From Mantamonas sphyraenae (lineage: Eukaryota; CRuMs; Mantamonadidae): a DNA stretch of 64,000 nt. The position numbers were made by a program, and so were the translations under genes. The notes beneath the pieces are model-generated. The model was not told the DNA's origin and searched no databases. It saw nothing but the letters and a program-made list of their open reading frames with translations. Below, piece after piece: positions 31,695 through 42,415 of the stretch (its first letter is position 1; every line of letters starts with the position of its first letter). The stretch spans positions 496,001-560,000 of the forward strand of contig JAPMXV010000043.1 of the NCBI GenBank assembly GCA_026936335.1, written 5' to 3'.

Positions 31695-34600
31695 TCAAAG
31701 CAGTCCAAGCAGGCCCTTCTTCTTGCCACCGCGTTCCTCGAGCCAGGCAATGATCTCCTCAGCCTGCGGATGTGTGGAGGGCACCAGGTTGATGGGCACC
31801 TTGTCGCGGTTTGTGGGCAGGTTGGGTTCGATGCCAAGCTCCTCCACAAAGTATTGCATCATGAGCAGGTTGCCGCTGGCCACACAATGGTGGTAGGGCA
31901 TCCAGCCGTCCGAGTCGGCCTGCATGGTGTCTGCGCCATACTGCAGCAATTCCATGATGACTGCCTGGCTGGCGTGGCCACAGGCCAGGTGCAGCGGGCG
32001 CTTGCCGTCGGCATCCTCCTCGTTGATGAGATCCACGCGTCGGTCGGCAGGCACGGCACTCAGGATGAGCTTGACGGCCTCGAAGCAGTCGTAGCGGCAG
32101 GCCAGGTGCAAGGGCGACTGCGAGCTGTCCTCGCGAAAGATGTCTGCGCCCGACGTGACCAGCGTGACGATGGCTGCGCTAGTGTTGTGCTTGGTGCTGT
32201 TTTCGATGGCCACTTCCAACGGCGTGCAATCGTCCGAGGCACGCTCGGCGTCGACTTCGGCGCCCAGGGCCACAAGCTGCTTCACACACTCGTCGTGGCC
32301 GTACTTGGCGGCGTAGTGCAGCGCCAGGTTGCCACGCGTGTCCTCAGCCTCTGCGTCGCATCCATACTGGATCAACAGCGAGATGACGTTGGGGCGGTTG
32401 TGCAGCACAGCCAAATGCAACGCGGTTCGGCCTTGTGCATCCACAAGCTCGATGTTGGCGTCCTGTTCCACGAGGGAGGCAATGATGTGTTCGTCACCGG
32501 CCATAGCTGCCAGGTGCAGCGGCGCCTCCTGCGCCACGTTGACTGCGTTTACGTCTGCGCCGTGGTTGGCCAGCAGCACCACCGTCTCCCACGACCCACT
32601 CATGACAGCGTGGTGCATGGGCTGCCAACCGCGGCGGTCGCGTGCGTTCACCTTCATGTGGTTGTCCAGGAGGAACTGTGTGACGCCGATCTGGCCAAAG
32701 TGCACGGCCAAGTGCAGCGGTTGCATCTCTTCCGCCGTGCGCAGATCCAGAGGGATGCCCTTCTGGCGCAGCGCCTGCATCATGCCCTTCTCGCCGCGAA
32801 TGGCGAACCTGTGCAGATCTTCAAACTTGGACATGTCCAGCTCCCGTGTGATGGCCTCACGTGCGCTGCCGACCTTGCCCTTGGCCTTGCCGTCGTCGTC
32901 GCCGTCCTTGTCTTTGTCCTCCTCTTCCATGGTGAGTGCCTTGCGGCTGAGCTCCAGGCCGCGGTTGAGCACACGCACCACCTCGTCCATCCACTGATCG
33001 GCTTGCTCCTTCTCCTGTTGCACCGCCTCCTGGGCCTCTTTCTGCTTGCGCAGGCGATTGACATAGTCCGTAAGCTCCTTGTTGGCCTTCTTGTCCATCT
33101 TGGGCAGGGTGAGCTGCTGGCCCAACTGGTCAAACACCTGCAGAAAGGGCAGCTCCTGGATTTCAAAGGGCAGCTTTCGCAGCTGGCGGCGATCGACCAC
33201 GAGGCGAGTCAGCAGCTGCAGCGAGGCCAACTCGGTGGGCAGCTGATCAAACGGGTTGTTGAACAGACTCAGTTCCGTGAGGCTGCTCAGGTTCTCCACA
33301 AAGATGTCCAGTTCGCGGATGCTGTTCTGCTGGATACCCAGCTTCTGCAGGGCACGCAGCGAGTACACTTCGATGTGCAGCGAGGTGAGATTGTTGTCGC
33401 CCAGTTGCAGCTCCTCCAGCGCCGGCAGCTGGCTCAGCACGTCGCTGGGGATCGTGTCCAGTTTGTTGTTGCTGACGTTGAGGTAGCGCAGGCGCGAGAG
33501 GCCGCCCAGAGCCTTGGGCAGCGTGGTAAAGTCGTTGCCCTGCAGGTCGATGTGTTCCAACTTCTTGAGGTTCGCCACCTCGTCGGGCAGCATGGCCAGG
33601 CTGTTGAGGCGCAGTTTGAGGATGCGCAGTTGCGGCAGATCGCACAGATCGCCCGGAAACTCGCGCAGGCGGTTGTCGCTGAGATCCACATTTTCCAGGC
33701 GGTGAAGTTGGCCCACGTCCAATTCCAGGTGCGTAAGCTCCATCGTGTTGAGATCCAAAATGGTCCAGTTTTCGTTGTGTGCGCGCTCCACAAGCAGGGC
33801 CACACGCGGGTTGCTGTTGTACACCGTGCCCTTGCCCGACGACGAGGCCACGGCGGTGGTGCCCGACTTGCTGGCGCTGACCTCGCGCACACGTTCGGCA
33901 AACTCGGCCCGCTTGCCTTCCAAGGCCTGCAGGACGGCGGCGGTGCCCATCTCGGCAGCCTCACGCACTTCGTCGTCCAGGATGTTGTTGCCGTGGAGAG
34001 TGAGCACGCGCAGTTTGCGCAGGTTGGTGAGTTCAAAGGGCACGGCGCGGACCTGGTTGTTGTCCAGGCCCAACACCTCCAGGTTGGTCAGGTATTGCAG
34101 TTCCAGGGGCACATACTGCATCTTGTTTTGTGAGGCCACCAAGCGCTCCAGGGTGGTCATCTGGCCCAAGGTGGAGGGCAGGGCGTCGAGGACGTTGTTG
34201 TGCAGGTGCAACTCGCGCAAGGAGGCCATGTTGGCAATCTGGCGGGGCAGGGTTTCCAACTCGTTGTGGGAGAGGTCGAGCACCTCGAGGAGGGGCAAGG
34301 TGAACGCCACACCTGGCAAACCGGCGGATGTAAGGCGGTTGTAGGCCAGCGAGAGCTCGCGCAGGTAGACCAGGCTGGGCAGGGCCTCGGGCAGCCTGGC
34401 GATTTTGTTGTTGTTCAGGAGCAGGGTGTGGACCTTGCTCATGGACAGGAGATACTGGGGCACCTGGGACAGTTGGTTGTAGCCCAGGTACAGGGTTTCC
34501 AGCTCTTCCTCGATGGGCACCAGAACTCCTTCCTCGGCAGGTTCAAAGATGTCCATGCGGCCGAGGCGGTTCTTGGCCATGCCCAGGGAGTGGAGCTGTG

Positions 34601-36407
34601 GAAGGGTGCACACTTCCTTGGGAAACACCAGAAAGTCGTTGAAACTCAGCTCCAGCGACTCGAGTGAGTCGAGCATGGAAAAGGGCTCTGGAAGCGAGCT
34701 GAGGTGGTTGTGGGTGGCGTCGAGGGTGCGCAGGGCGGTCATGAAACCCATGGTGTCTGGCAGCAAGGTAATCTTGTTGTACGACAAGTCCAGTTGGCGG
34801 AGGTGCACGAGAGACTGGACGCTCTTGGGCAGAGTTTCGAGGTTGTTTGCCGAGATGTTGACTGCAGGGGTCCGCGGGGTGGCAGGTGTGTGTGAGTGAT
34901 GAGGTTTCGTTGGACGGGGTGGGAGGTGTGACGCGGAGGCATGGTCACGTGTTCACTTACGCTGTACGAGGTTGGTCAGCATGCCAATCTGGAAGCTGAG
35001 GTCGTGAAGTTGGTTGCCGTGGACGTCGAGCATGGTGATGCGAGGGATTTTGAAGAGGCCACCCGGAAGTTCCTCGAGATCGCGGTTGGCAAGACTGAGG
35101 CGGTTCCACTGTTCCTTTTCGGCACGCTCGAGGACGTCCTCGTCTGTGTTCATCTGTTGGGTGAGTTCGTCGTAGGCCGCTGTGAGGTAGGTCATGATGG
35201 CAGGGAGGCCACCCTGTTTGACCTTGTTGGGCACATGGCCCAGGGGATTCTTTTCGATAACAAGCTCCTCCAGGTGCTCGCGGACGAGGCAGAGCTCGGG
35301 CGGCAGTTCCTCGAGGCGGTTGGCGCCAAGAAAGAGCTCGCGGATGCTCTTCAGGTGGCCAATTTCGGGCGGAAGGCGCACAAGCTGGTTGTGCCACAGG
35401 CTCAGCGTCTCCAAGTTCTCCAGATTGATGATGGAGTGAGGCAACGAGGAGATTTGGTTGAACGTTGCGGTGAGAGTGTTGAGGCTGCGCAGGTTTCCAA
35501 TCTCACTGCAGAGTTTGCGGGAACACGCGAGGAGGCGAAGCGAGTGTCAGATGCGGTTGGTTGGTGACGAGTGAATGCGGAGACAGCGAGGGCAGAGAGC
35601 AGCAGCGGGCAGCAGCGTAAAAGTGGCAGAGGGCATTTTTTTCCAAGCGGGCGACTTACGAGGGAAGGCGTTTGAGGTAGTTGTGGTCCAGGTGCAGGTC
35701 GCGCAGCTGGCCGAGTTGCTCAATGGCACGTGGAAGCTCCTCGAGACGGTTCTTCCACAGATCGAGGATCTCGAGGTTCTGCAAGCCGGCCATCTCGTCG
35801 GGGAGGTGGGTCAGGCGATTGCCCGGGAGGCGCAACTCGGTGAGGCTTTCAATCTCCACAAGCTCGATGGGGAACTCGGACAGCGAGGCATTTGCCAGGT
35901 TGAGTGTGCGCAGGCTGGTGAGGGCAGCCACTTCGTTGGTGAACTTTTGGATGGGGTTGCCGCGCTGTGGGTAGGAGAGGCCGCAGGAGCGTGGGTCAGT
36001 GACGAGGCAGAAGGAGAGGGCAGGGTCCCGGCGGGCAAACAACGAGGACGGATGGACTCACCAGCTGCAGCTCGACAAGATCGAGGGCAAAGAGCTCCTG
36101 GGGCAAGCGCTGTGGGAGGGCGGGAGGGTGAGCACAGGAGCCGTGTGGGTTGTTTGAAGAGGATGGCGGAGGGCGAAAAGGGGCGGGCATGTGGGCGCAC
36201 AAGTCCTGGAGCTGCGCATGTTGACTTTGGCTGTGGCAGAGGCACGCGAGGGTTACAACGTACACGCAGGTTGCGGAAACTAAGGTCGAGGCGGGTGTCG
36301 TTGGATTCCTGGGCATGGCGGATGATGTCGCCGATGTATGTGGTTGTGGCCCCCTTGTTGATGAGCTCCTGCAGGTCGTCGTGACGATCCACGGCGCTGC
36401 TCGACAT
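31695..36407 (-). CDS. Leucine-rich-repeat and ankyrin-repeat protein
   Basis: Five exons, 36407-36264, 36109-36062, 35964-35660, 35505-34961 and 34861-31695, give 1402 residues. From about residue 40 to 930 the protein is typical LRR of 22-24 residues (LDLWKNRLEELPRAIEQL, LDLSYNKITLLPDTMGFM). A charged helical linker contains an acidic patch (MEEEDKDKDGDDDGKAKG). About ten ankyrin repeats fill the C-terminal 350 residues (MQPLHLAVHFGQIGVTQFLL, GRTALHLAVLHN, GKRPLHLACGHASQAVIMEL), ending in a basic tail. No kinase, GTPase or membrane segment is present. This looks like a large scaffold. The 48-nt second exon encodes a single LRR unit, a sign of repeat-wise exon gain. Confidence 0.85.
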
Positions 36408-36545
36408 GACGATGTGGGTGTGGTTCTTGCTTGGCGGCTTGGTGTGTACAGTGTTTATACAGGAGGGGAGAGAGGGATGCGTGAGCAGAACACACCAGGT
36501 TGGATGAACATGCGCCCGGATGCGCCTCCATCCTCTCTCACTCTC

Positions 36546-39500
36546 TCACTCCTCACATTCACTGCACACGTAGTTCAACTCTTCGGCAAAGTATTCGCGC
36601 TGTTCCTCGCTTAGACCCTCGCACTCGCTGTGCATCCATTGGCGACACTTGCGGCAACGGAGCATGCTTTCGTCCTTCTCCCATTTGCCATAGACTTCGT
36701 TGCAGAACTTGCATCGTCTGCCGTTCTCCTCAGCCTGCTTGTAGCACTCGCCGCACATTTGGTAGTCCATGTGCCAGCGGACCAGGCCCTCGGTCTCGCG
36801 TGTTTCACCTCGGCCACACTCTCGGCAGCGGCGGCACTCGAGGCACAGCCACTTGCCGCTGGGCACCTTGGTCATCTTGGGGCGGCAGCAGTACGAGTGG
36901 TATCCGTTGTCGCAGACGTCACACATGAGGAAGAGGTCGTCGGCCTCGCTGGTGCCGCACTTTTCGCACTGTTTGCAGTTGAAGCAGCGCCAGGTAGCCA
37001 AGCTGTGCGTTCGAACACGCCTGGCTGTCGACTCGGCCATCTCCAAGCACGACGGGTGGAATGCCTCCTTGCAGTGGCTGCATTGCAGGGGCATGTTTAC
37101 GGCACGGCCCGTTTCTGCACCGGTCAGACCACACTGTGTGCACGCGAGTTCCAATGCCTCCTGGATGCCCGGCAGCTCCGCTCTGTCACGTGCCTCACGT
37201 TCCTCCTCCTCGGCGCTGGGCGCGGTCGGCTGCTTGGATTTCTTGGATTTCTTGCTGGAGGTGGAGGACGTGGATGTAGCCTGCTCTTGGTCCATGCCAC
37301 CGGCCTTTGCCTCGTTGTCCACGTCGTCGGCGTCTTCGTCCACCCTCTGGCGCTTGGCGGCGCGGCGTGCCATGCGTTCGGTTCTGCTTTCCCGCTGCTT
37401 GGGCACGTAGGTGTCGCCAAAGGCGTCTTCGTCGTCGTCATCGTGTGTGTGCCTGTCGTCGTCGTCGTCGTCGTCGTCTTCGTCGTCGTCATCGCCGTCA
37501 CCTGCCCAGTCGTCGTCATCGTCGCCTTCGTAGTAGCTGCGCTTGCGCTTGCGTACGGCAGCACGTGAACTACGGCGTTGTGAGTGGATGGCCATACTGA
37601 CGGCTTGGCTGTACCCGAGGGAAGAAGCGGTGGAGTCTGCTGCAGATGCATCCTTGGCATCGTTAAGGGCAGGATCGGAGGCAGACTGGGAGGAGGAGGA
37701 GGAGGAGGAGGAGGCGGCAGAGGCGTCCATGCCGGATTGGTTGGGCAGGGGTTCACCGCGCAGCTGCGCAAGGACGCGTGCGTTGGACTGACGTTGTGCA
37801 AGTCGCTCAGCGAGCCCCTGAGAGTCGAGATGGTGCAGCTTGGCAATGTCGTGCTGATTTGGCAGCGGATGGGAGGGAGGGATGCCAGGATAGCGCTGGT
37901 GTGGGGCCATGCCCCTGCATTCCAAGCAGAGTTGCTTGAGGTGAGCATCGTTACGTGAGCGGTACGGGTATCCACAGCAGCGCAGATGGTAGTTGCGGTT
38001 GCACATGATGCAGTGGACCAAGGGATTGGTTTGCTTGTTGTCGTCGCCAGTGCAGTACCAGCAGATGGAGAGGGCGGCAACACAGCGCGGACAGTAGGCA
38101 CCGAGGGGAGGCAGCTCAAGCGGCTGTTCGCTGCACACAAGGTGGAATGGGTCTTCGCATAGGTTGCAGCGCACCATATCCTGCACCTCGTCCATGTCAC
38201 ACACCACGCAGGTGTCACCGAGCGCAGCGGCACGCACCTTGCGGTCGTAGCCGTCTGGGGCTGGGATGCAGTTGTTGAGAATGGTCAGCTCGACGGCAGC
38301 GGATTTGCCCGAGCGTGCGTCACTCAGGTGGCGGGTGGAGAACTGCAGGTTGGTGACCTCGCCCTCCCACACCTTGAGGCCATGTCCAGGCGGCAGCTGC
38401 TCAAACTGCCAGTCGCGTTGGGAGATGAGAGCCGTCTGCAGTTCTTGTTGTCGCTCATCCGCCAGCCGCTGTTCCTCTGCCGTGGCACCGGGCAAGCGGT
38501 ACAGTGTGGGGAACGGGTTGGGCGCGGGCAAACTGTCCAGTTTGCTCTGGCGGAAGGAGTAGGGCGGGGTGCCGAGGTCAAAGGCGGCGGTGGCCATCAT
38601 GAGGCCGCCGTGGTCGTTTTCAACGACCGGTGTGCCACGTTGTGCACTGGCGTTGGTTACGGCGTCGTGCAGGTACTCCAGACTGTGCTGCACGTGGTCA
38701 TAGCCAAAGCGCAAGCGTGCAGCTGCGGTGGCGTACATCTCGGGCGGCTTTGGGTACTCGAGGACAACGAGGCCGTGGCGTCGGTAGTCGTGTGTGCTGA
38801 GCACATGGTACGCTTCTGTGTTGTGGTCGAAGCGCTTGACACCCAGCTCTGCGGTCTGTTCGTTGAGAGTGGCGTTGAAGCGCACGACGTTGTTGAGGGC
38901 CCTGCGAATGGAGCGAAACTCGGCGTCGCTGTACTCGCGGGTCCATGCACCTCCCTTGATGTGGTGTGGGATTTTGCCTGCAGAAGCGGCCATAATGCGC
39001 TCGTGCTCTTCTTGGGCCTTTTGCTGGTTGACAAGGGCGATCTGGCGCCTGCGCTCCTCTAGGGTCTCATGGGTCACGAGAGAGTCGCTGCGGTCCACAC
39101 GCTCACTGGGAGGGATGGCGGTGCACTTTGGACACAGGGAACGGCGGTTGGGGCACTTTTCAAGGCCTGCGCAGCGCCAGTGATACTTGCAGCCGCACTC
39201 CATGCACGAGAAGAGGCTGCTGCCTCGCTTTTTGCCGCAGTAGGTGCATCGTTTGCGTTCGTCTTGGCAGTCGGGGCACCATACGCCACCAAGGCCATGG
39301 AAGGTGGAGTAGGCGCAACTGTTGTGGATGTAGTCGCGGCACCACCTGCACCGGATGACCTTTTCAATCAGAAAGTCCTGCTTGTTGCACAGCTTGCACC
39401 TGGGCTTCTCCGAGCCGTCGGGGTTGTACTGGATGCCCGGGATCTCGCGTTTGGTAATGTCTGTGCCATCGTCCTCGTCGTCGGTGTCGGTTTCGTATTC

Positions 39501-40571
39501 CTCCTCGTCGAGTTCCTCCTCGAGCATTGTCGTCGCGTCGGCATCTGCGTCAGCGGCTACGTCTGCGTCAGCATCAGCGTCTTCATCGTCGTCTTCATCG
39601 TCGTCGTCGTCATCGTCGTCATCGTCGTCGTCTTCGTCGTCGTTGTCGTCTTCTTCCATCAAGTCTGCCTCTTCTTCTGCGGCAGCCGCAGCAGCCTCTT
39701 CGTCAAAGTCACCGTCCTTGTCGTCGTCGTCCGAACCTTGCACGTCGGACAGGTCGATTTTTTGGGCGCTCTCGCGCTTGGGACGTGCGGAAGAAGAGTC
39801 GGTGGCGTCGTCGCGCATTGCTTCGTCCAGACCTGCAAGGTCATCGTCGTTGGCGTTCCCCTGCTCATCGTCGTCATCGTCGTCGTCGTAATCTTCATCG
39901 AGGGCGACAAAGACGTCGTCGAGAGGGACAATGATGTCTTCCTCGGCCTCGAGGTCAAAGGCGGGCGAGTTTCCGTTGTCAGGGCGGCTGTCGTCATCGT
40001 CGTCGTTGTCATCGTCGTCAGAATAGTCGTCCATGTAGCCACCGGCGACGATGGAGGCGAGGGCGTCGTCGTCGTCGAGGAGATCCTTGGCCTGTGTTGC
40101 GGAGGCGGGCCGAGAGGGCTTCTGCTGGGTTTTGTGATCATTGTCGGGAGGATTGTCGTCGGCGGGTGCATCGGCAATTGCTTTGTCGCCGGTTGGGGCT
40201 GGTGTGTTGCGTGACAGGGTGGGTAAAGGTGAGGAGGACGTAGACTTTGTCTTTGTGGTTGTGGAGGATGCGGCGGAAGGGCGGCGGCGCGGGTTGGTGG
40301 CGCGCTTTGCTTTGTTGGCGCTGCGTGCGGCGCGCTTGGAGGAAGAGGAAGCGGTGGCGGGGGAAAACGCATCGTCGCTGTCGTCGCCTGCACTGTAATC
40401 TCCGGGATCGGAGTCGTGGTAGTCGTCGTCTTCGTCGTCGCTGGGGTCGCGCGTGTCGTCGGCGACGGGTTTGCGCACGCGAGTGCTTCTGCGCTTGCCA
40501 CCAAGGGAGTAGGCAGTGCCGATGTCACCCACAGCATGGAGCGAATCGAGCACGTCCTGGTCGAGGTCCAT
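36546..40571 (-). CDS. Multi-PHD-finger chromatin protein with acidic N-terminus
   Basis: A single exon of 1341 residues. The first 370 are disordered and extremely acidic, with long aspartate/glutamate runs and a basic RRSTRVRKPV near the start. Zinc modules follow in three clusters: about 387-482 (CKLCNKQ ... CRWC ... CPDC, CTYCGKKRG ... CPKC), about 787-882 (CVVCDMDEVQDMVRCNLC, CWYCTGDD ... CLEC) and about 1144-1341 (CTQCGLTG ... CFNCKQCEKCGTSEADDLFLMCDVC, CRRCREC, CKFCNEVYGKWEKDESMLRC, CSECEE). The last cluster resembles the tandem PHD units of KMT2C/D and DPF proteins. No SET, bromo- or helicase domain is visible, so it is probably a histone-reading subunit. Another disordered acidic/serine-rich stretch separates clusters two and three. 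Confidence 0.82.
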   Translation of the reverse strand: MDLDQDVLDSLHAVGDIGTAYSLGGKRRSTRVRKPVADDTRDPSDDEDDDYHDSDPGDYSAGDDSDDAFSPATASSSSKRAARSANKAKRATNPRRRPSAASSTTTKTKSTSSSPLPTLSRNTPAPTGDKAIADAPADDNPPDNDHKTQQKPSRPASATQAKDLLDDDDALASIVAGGYMDDYSDDDDNDDDDDSRPDNGNSPAFDLEAEEDIIVPLDDVFVALDEDYDDDDDDDEQGNANDDDLAGLDEAMRDDATDSSSARPKRESAQKIDLSDVQGSDDDDKDGDFDEEAAAAAAEEEADLMEEDDNDDEDDDDDDDDDDDDEDDDEDADADADVAADADADATTMLEEELDEEEYETDTDDEDDGTDITKREIPGIQYNPDGSEKPRCKLCNKQDFLIEKVIRCRWCRDYIHNSCAYSTFHGLGGVWCPDCQDERKRCTYCGKKRGSSLFSCMECGCKYHWRCAGLEKCPNRRSLCPKCTAIPPSERVDRSDSLVTHETLEERRRQIALVNQQKAQEEHERIMAASAGKIPHHIKGGAWTREYSDAEFRSIRRALNNVVRFNATLNEQTAELGVKRFDHNTEAYHVLSTHDYRRHGLVVLEYPKPPEMYATAAARLRFGYDHVQHSLEYLHDAVTNASAQRGTPVVENDHGGLMMATAAFDLGTPPYSFRQSKLDSLPAPNPFPTLYRLPGATAEEQRLADERQQELQTALISQRDWQFEQLPPGHGLKVWEGEVTNLQFSTRHLSDARSGKSAAVELTILNNCIPAPDGYDRKVRAAALGDTCVVCDMDEVQDMVRCNLCEDPFHLVCSEQPLELPPLGAYCPRCVAALSICWYCTGDDNKQTNPLVHCIMCNRNYHLRCCGYPYRSRNDAHLKQLCLECRGMAPHQRYPGIPPSHPLPNQHDIAKLHHLDSQGLAERLAQRQSNARVLAQLRGEPLPNQSGMDASAASSSSSSSSQSASDPALNDAKDASAADSTASSLGYSQAVSMAIHSQRRSSRAAVRKRKRSYYEGDDDDDWAGDGDDDDEDDDDDDDDRHTHDDDDEDAFGDTYVPKQRESRTERMARRAAKRQRVDEDADDVDNEAKAGGMDQEQATSTSSTSSKKSKKSKQPTAPSAEEEEREARDRAELPGIQEALELACTQCGLTGAETGRAVNMPLQCSHCKEAFHPSCLEMAESTARRVRTHSLATWRCFNCKQCEKCGTSEADDLFLMCDVCDNGYHSYCCRPKMTKVPSGKWLCLECRRCRECGRGETRETEGLVRWHMDYQMCGECYKQAEENGRRCKFCNEVYGKWEKDESMLRCRKCRQWMHSECEGLSEEQREYFAEELNYVCSECEE
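39480..39660. repeat. GTC/GTCATC codon repeats encoding an Asp/Glu tract
   Basis: This imperfect trinucleotide repeat on the + strand reads GAC/GAT/GAA on the coding strand and encodes more than 50 mostly acidic residues in the PHD protein. Similar shorter tracts lie at 37425-37530 and 39850-40060. Confidence 0.85.
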
Positions 40572-40660
40572 GTGGGGCTGTGGCGTGGGGATGGTGGGTA
40601 GTGGGGGGGGGGAATTGTTGGCAGGCGACGCGCAGACGTCGCCAAAACTCGAGTAGCAGC

Positions 40661-42319
40661 ATGTCGCGACGTGGAAAGGTCAAGAAGGAGGATAAGGTGC
40701 GTGGATGGAGGGTGGTGGTGTGGAAGACGGGTGGTGCTGGGGAGGGATGAGGACGTGGCTGTCATGGGACGACGCGACGCGGGGGGTGGGAATGATGGGG
40801 GGAGGCGGAGGGCAAGGGGTGCGCAATTGGACAAACGGCCCTGGCATGGAGAGGAAGAGAAGGGGAAACAGAGGGAGGGGTGCTGCATATGGACATGGGG
40901 TAGATAGTGTGGTTGGAGATGGGGTTGGAGGGTGTGTGTGGGTCATTGGCACGGGCGCGAGAGAGAAGGCAGCAGGCAGGCGGTTGTGAACGTTGGCGCG
41001 CAGGTCGAGTTTGGAGACGGGCTGCTGACGCAGGATGGGGTGCACAGGAGTTTCAAATCACGGTGAACGACCAAGCGACTTGGGAGAACATGCTGACGGG
41101 GGCAGGTGTGCTGGGTAGGTTGCGAAGACAAAGAAACAGGGCGGGAGGAGCACGAGTTGGATCTGACACAGTGGAAAACGGGCGTGGGGACGCGGTGCGC
41201 AGTGGTGGATGTGTTTTCGTGGGCAGGGCCTTGCCAAGCAGCGAAGCCGACTCTACGACGCATCTACCACAACTTTGATGGGAATGGGATCCAGTTTGTG
41301 AACCTGAATGCGGACAAGGTGGAGGATTTCAAGGAGCATCGTGGGCGGTCGATGCCCAAGTTTGTGCTGTACGAGAACGGAATCCAAAAGGCAATGATCG
41401 AAGGGGTGGACGTGGCACAGCTCCAGGCACACATCTTTGAGCTGATGGGATGGGATCCAGAGGCGGAGCGGGAAAAGGCGGAGAAGGAAGCGGCGGAGAA
41501 GGAGGCGGCTGAGCAGGAGGCGGCGGAGAAGGAAGCGGCAGAGCATGAGGCAGCAGAAAAGGCTAAACGAGAGAAAGAGAAGGAGGAGGCGGCACGAGCG
41601 TTGGCTGAGGCCGGCGGCGTTGCACCGGAGCCCGTTGAGCCGATCACGACGGTGACGGGACCCAAGGCAGGCAAAACTCGACCGGGGTCTGCCGCGCGGA
41701 GTAGCGCAGGCGCATCGTCGTCTTCGTCTTCTTCGTCATCTTCTTCGGCTTCGTCGTCGTCGTCGTCGTCGTCTTCTTCGGGAGGTGGGGCTGCCGAGGG
41801 CAAGGATGAAAAGGTGGAGGACGGCAAGAAAGAGGGTGGGAAGAAGGAGAACGAGCAGGTATCCGCCGCGAGCAGCAGCAGTAGCAGCAGCAGCGAGGTT
41901 GACCGTGAAGAGGAGAGCGACAAGGAAGACATCAAGGGCAAGGATGTTGACGACGGCAAGAAGGAAGAGGATAGCAAGGATGAGGAAGATGGCAAGACGG
42001 AGGAAGATGGTAAGGATGAGGATGATGATGGTAAGAAGGAGGAGGATGGTAAGGATGAGGATGATGATGGCAAGAAGGAAGAGGATGGCAAGGATGAGGA
42101 AGATGATGGCAAGAAGGAAGATGATAGCAAGGATGAGAAGGAGGAGGGCAAGAAGGAAGAGGAGGGCAAGAAGGAAGAGGATGGCAAGAAGGAGGAGGAT
42201 GGCAAGAAGGAGGAGGATGACAAGAAGGAAGATGATGGCCAGAAGGAGGAGGATGTCAAGAAGGAAGATGATGGCCAGAAGGAGGAGGATGACAAGAAGG
42301 AAGGTCAAAAGCCGGCCGC

Positions 42320-42368
<49 letters not shown>

Positions 42369-42377
42369 GGAAAGTGA
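40661..42377 (+). CDS. Thioredoxin-domain protein (NME8/TXNDC-like) with degenerate active site and charged repeat tail
   Basis: Exons 40661-40696, 41048-41105 and 41203-42377 give 422 residues. The start MSRRGKVKKED, then FQITVNDQATWENML and VVDVFSWAGPCQAAKPTLRR, follows the N-terminal thioredoxin of the axonemal NME8/NME9 and outer-arm LC families. The active site is WAGPC in place of WCGPC: the nucleophilic cysteine is lost and the resolving one kept. The cis-proline loop is present (SMPKFVLYENG). After residue 125 the protein is low-complexity: EKEAAE-type heptads, a serine run, then about 20 imperfect KKEEDGKDE units and a final AGC-coded polyserine. No NDP-kinase domain follows. It is divergent from the PHD gene (89 bp) and converges with Rab23 (38 bp). 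Confidence 0.75.
42321..42365. repeat. AGC trinucleotide tract encoding polyserine
   Basis: About 15 uninterrupted AGC units end the coding sequence of the thioredoxin-like protein and give a C-terminal serine run before DGK and stop. Confidence 0.9.
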
Positions 42378-42415
42378 CACCTCGAACAAAACAAGCCAGT
42401 TTCAGCATGGAGGAA

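Noticed and set aside
31572-34133. A long open frame of more than 850 codons on the strand opposite the LRR-ankyrin gene
   Set aside because: It mirrors the leucine-rich coding frame, has no family similarity, and its composition (His/Val/Leu/Gln) is what complement codons of an LRR gene give.
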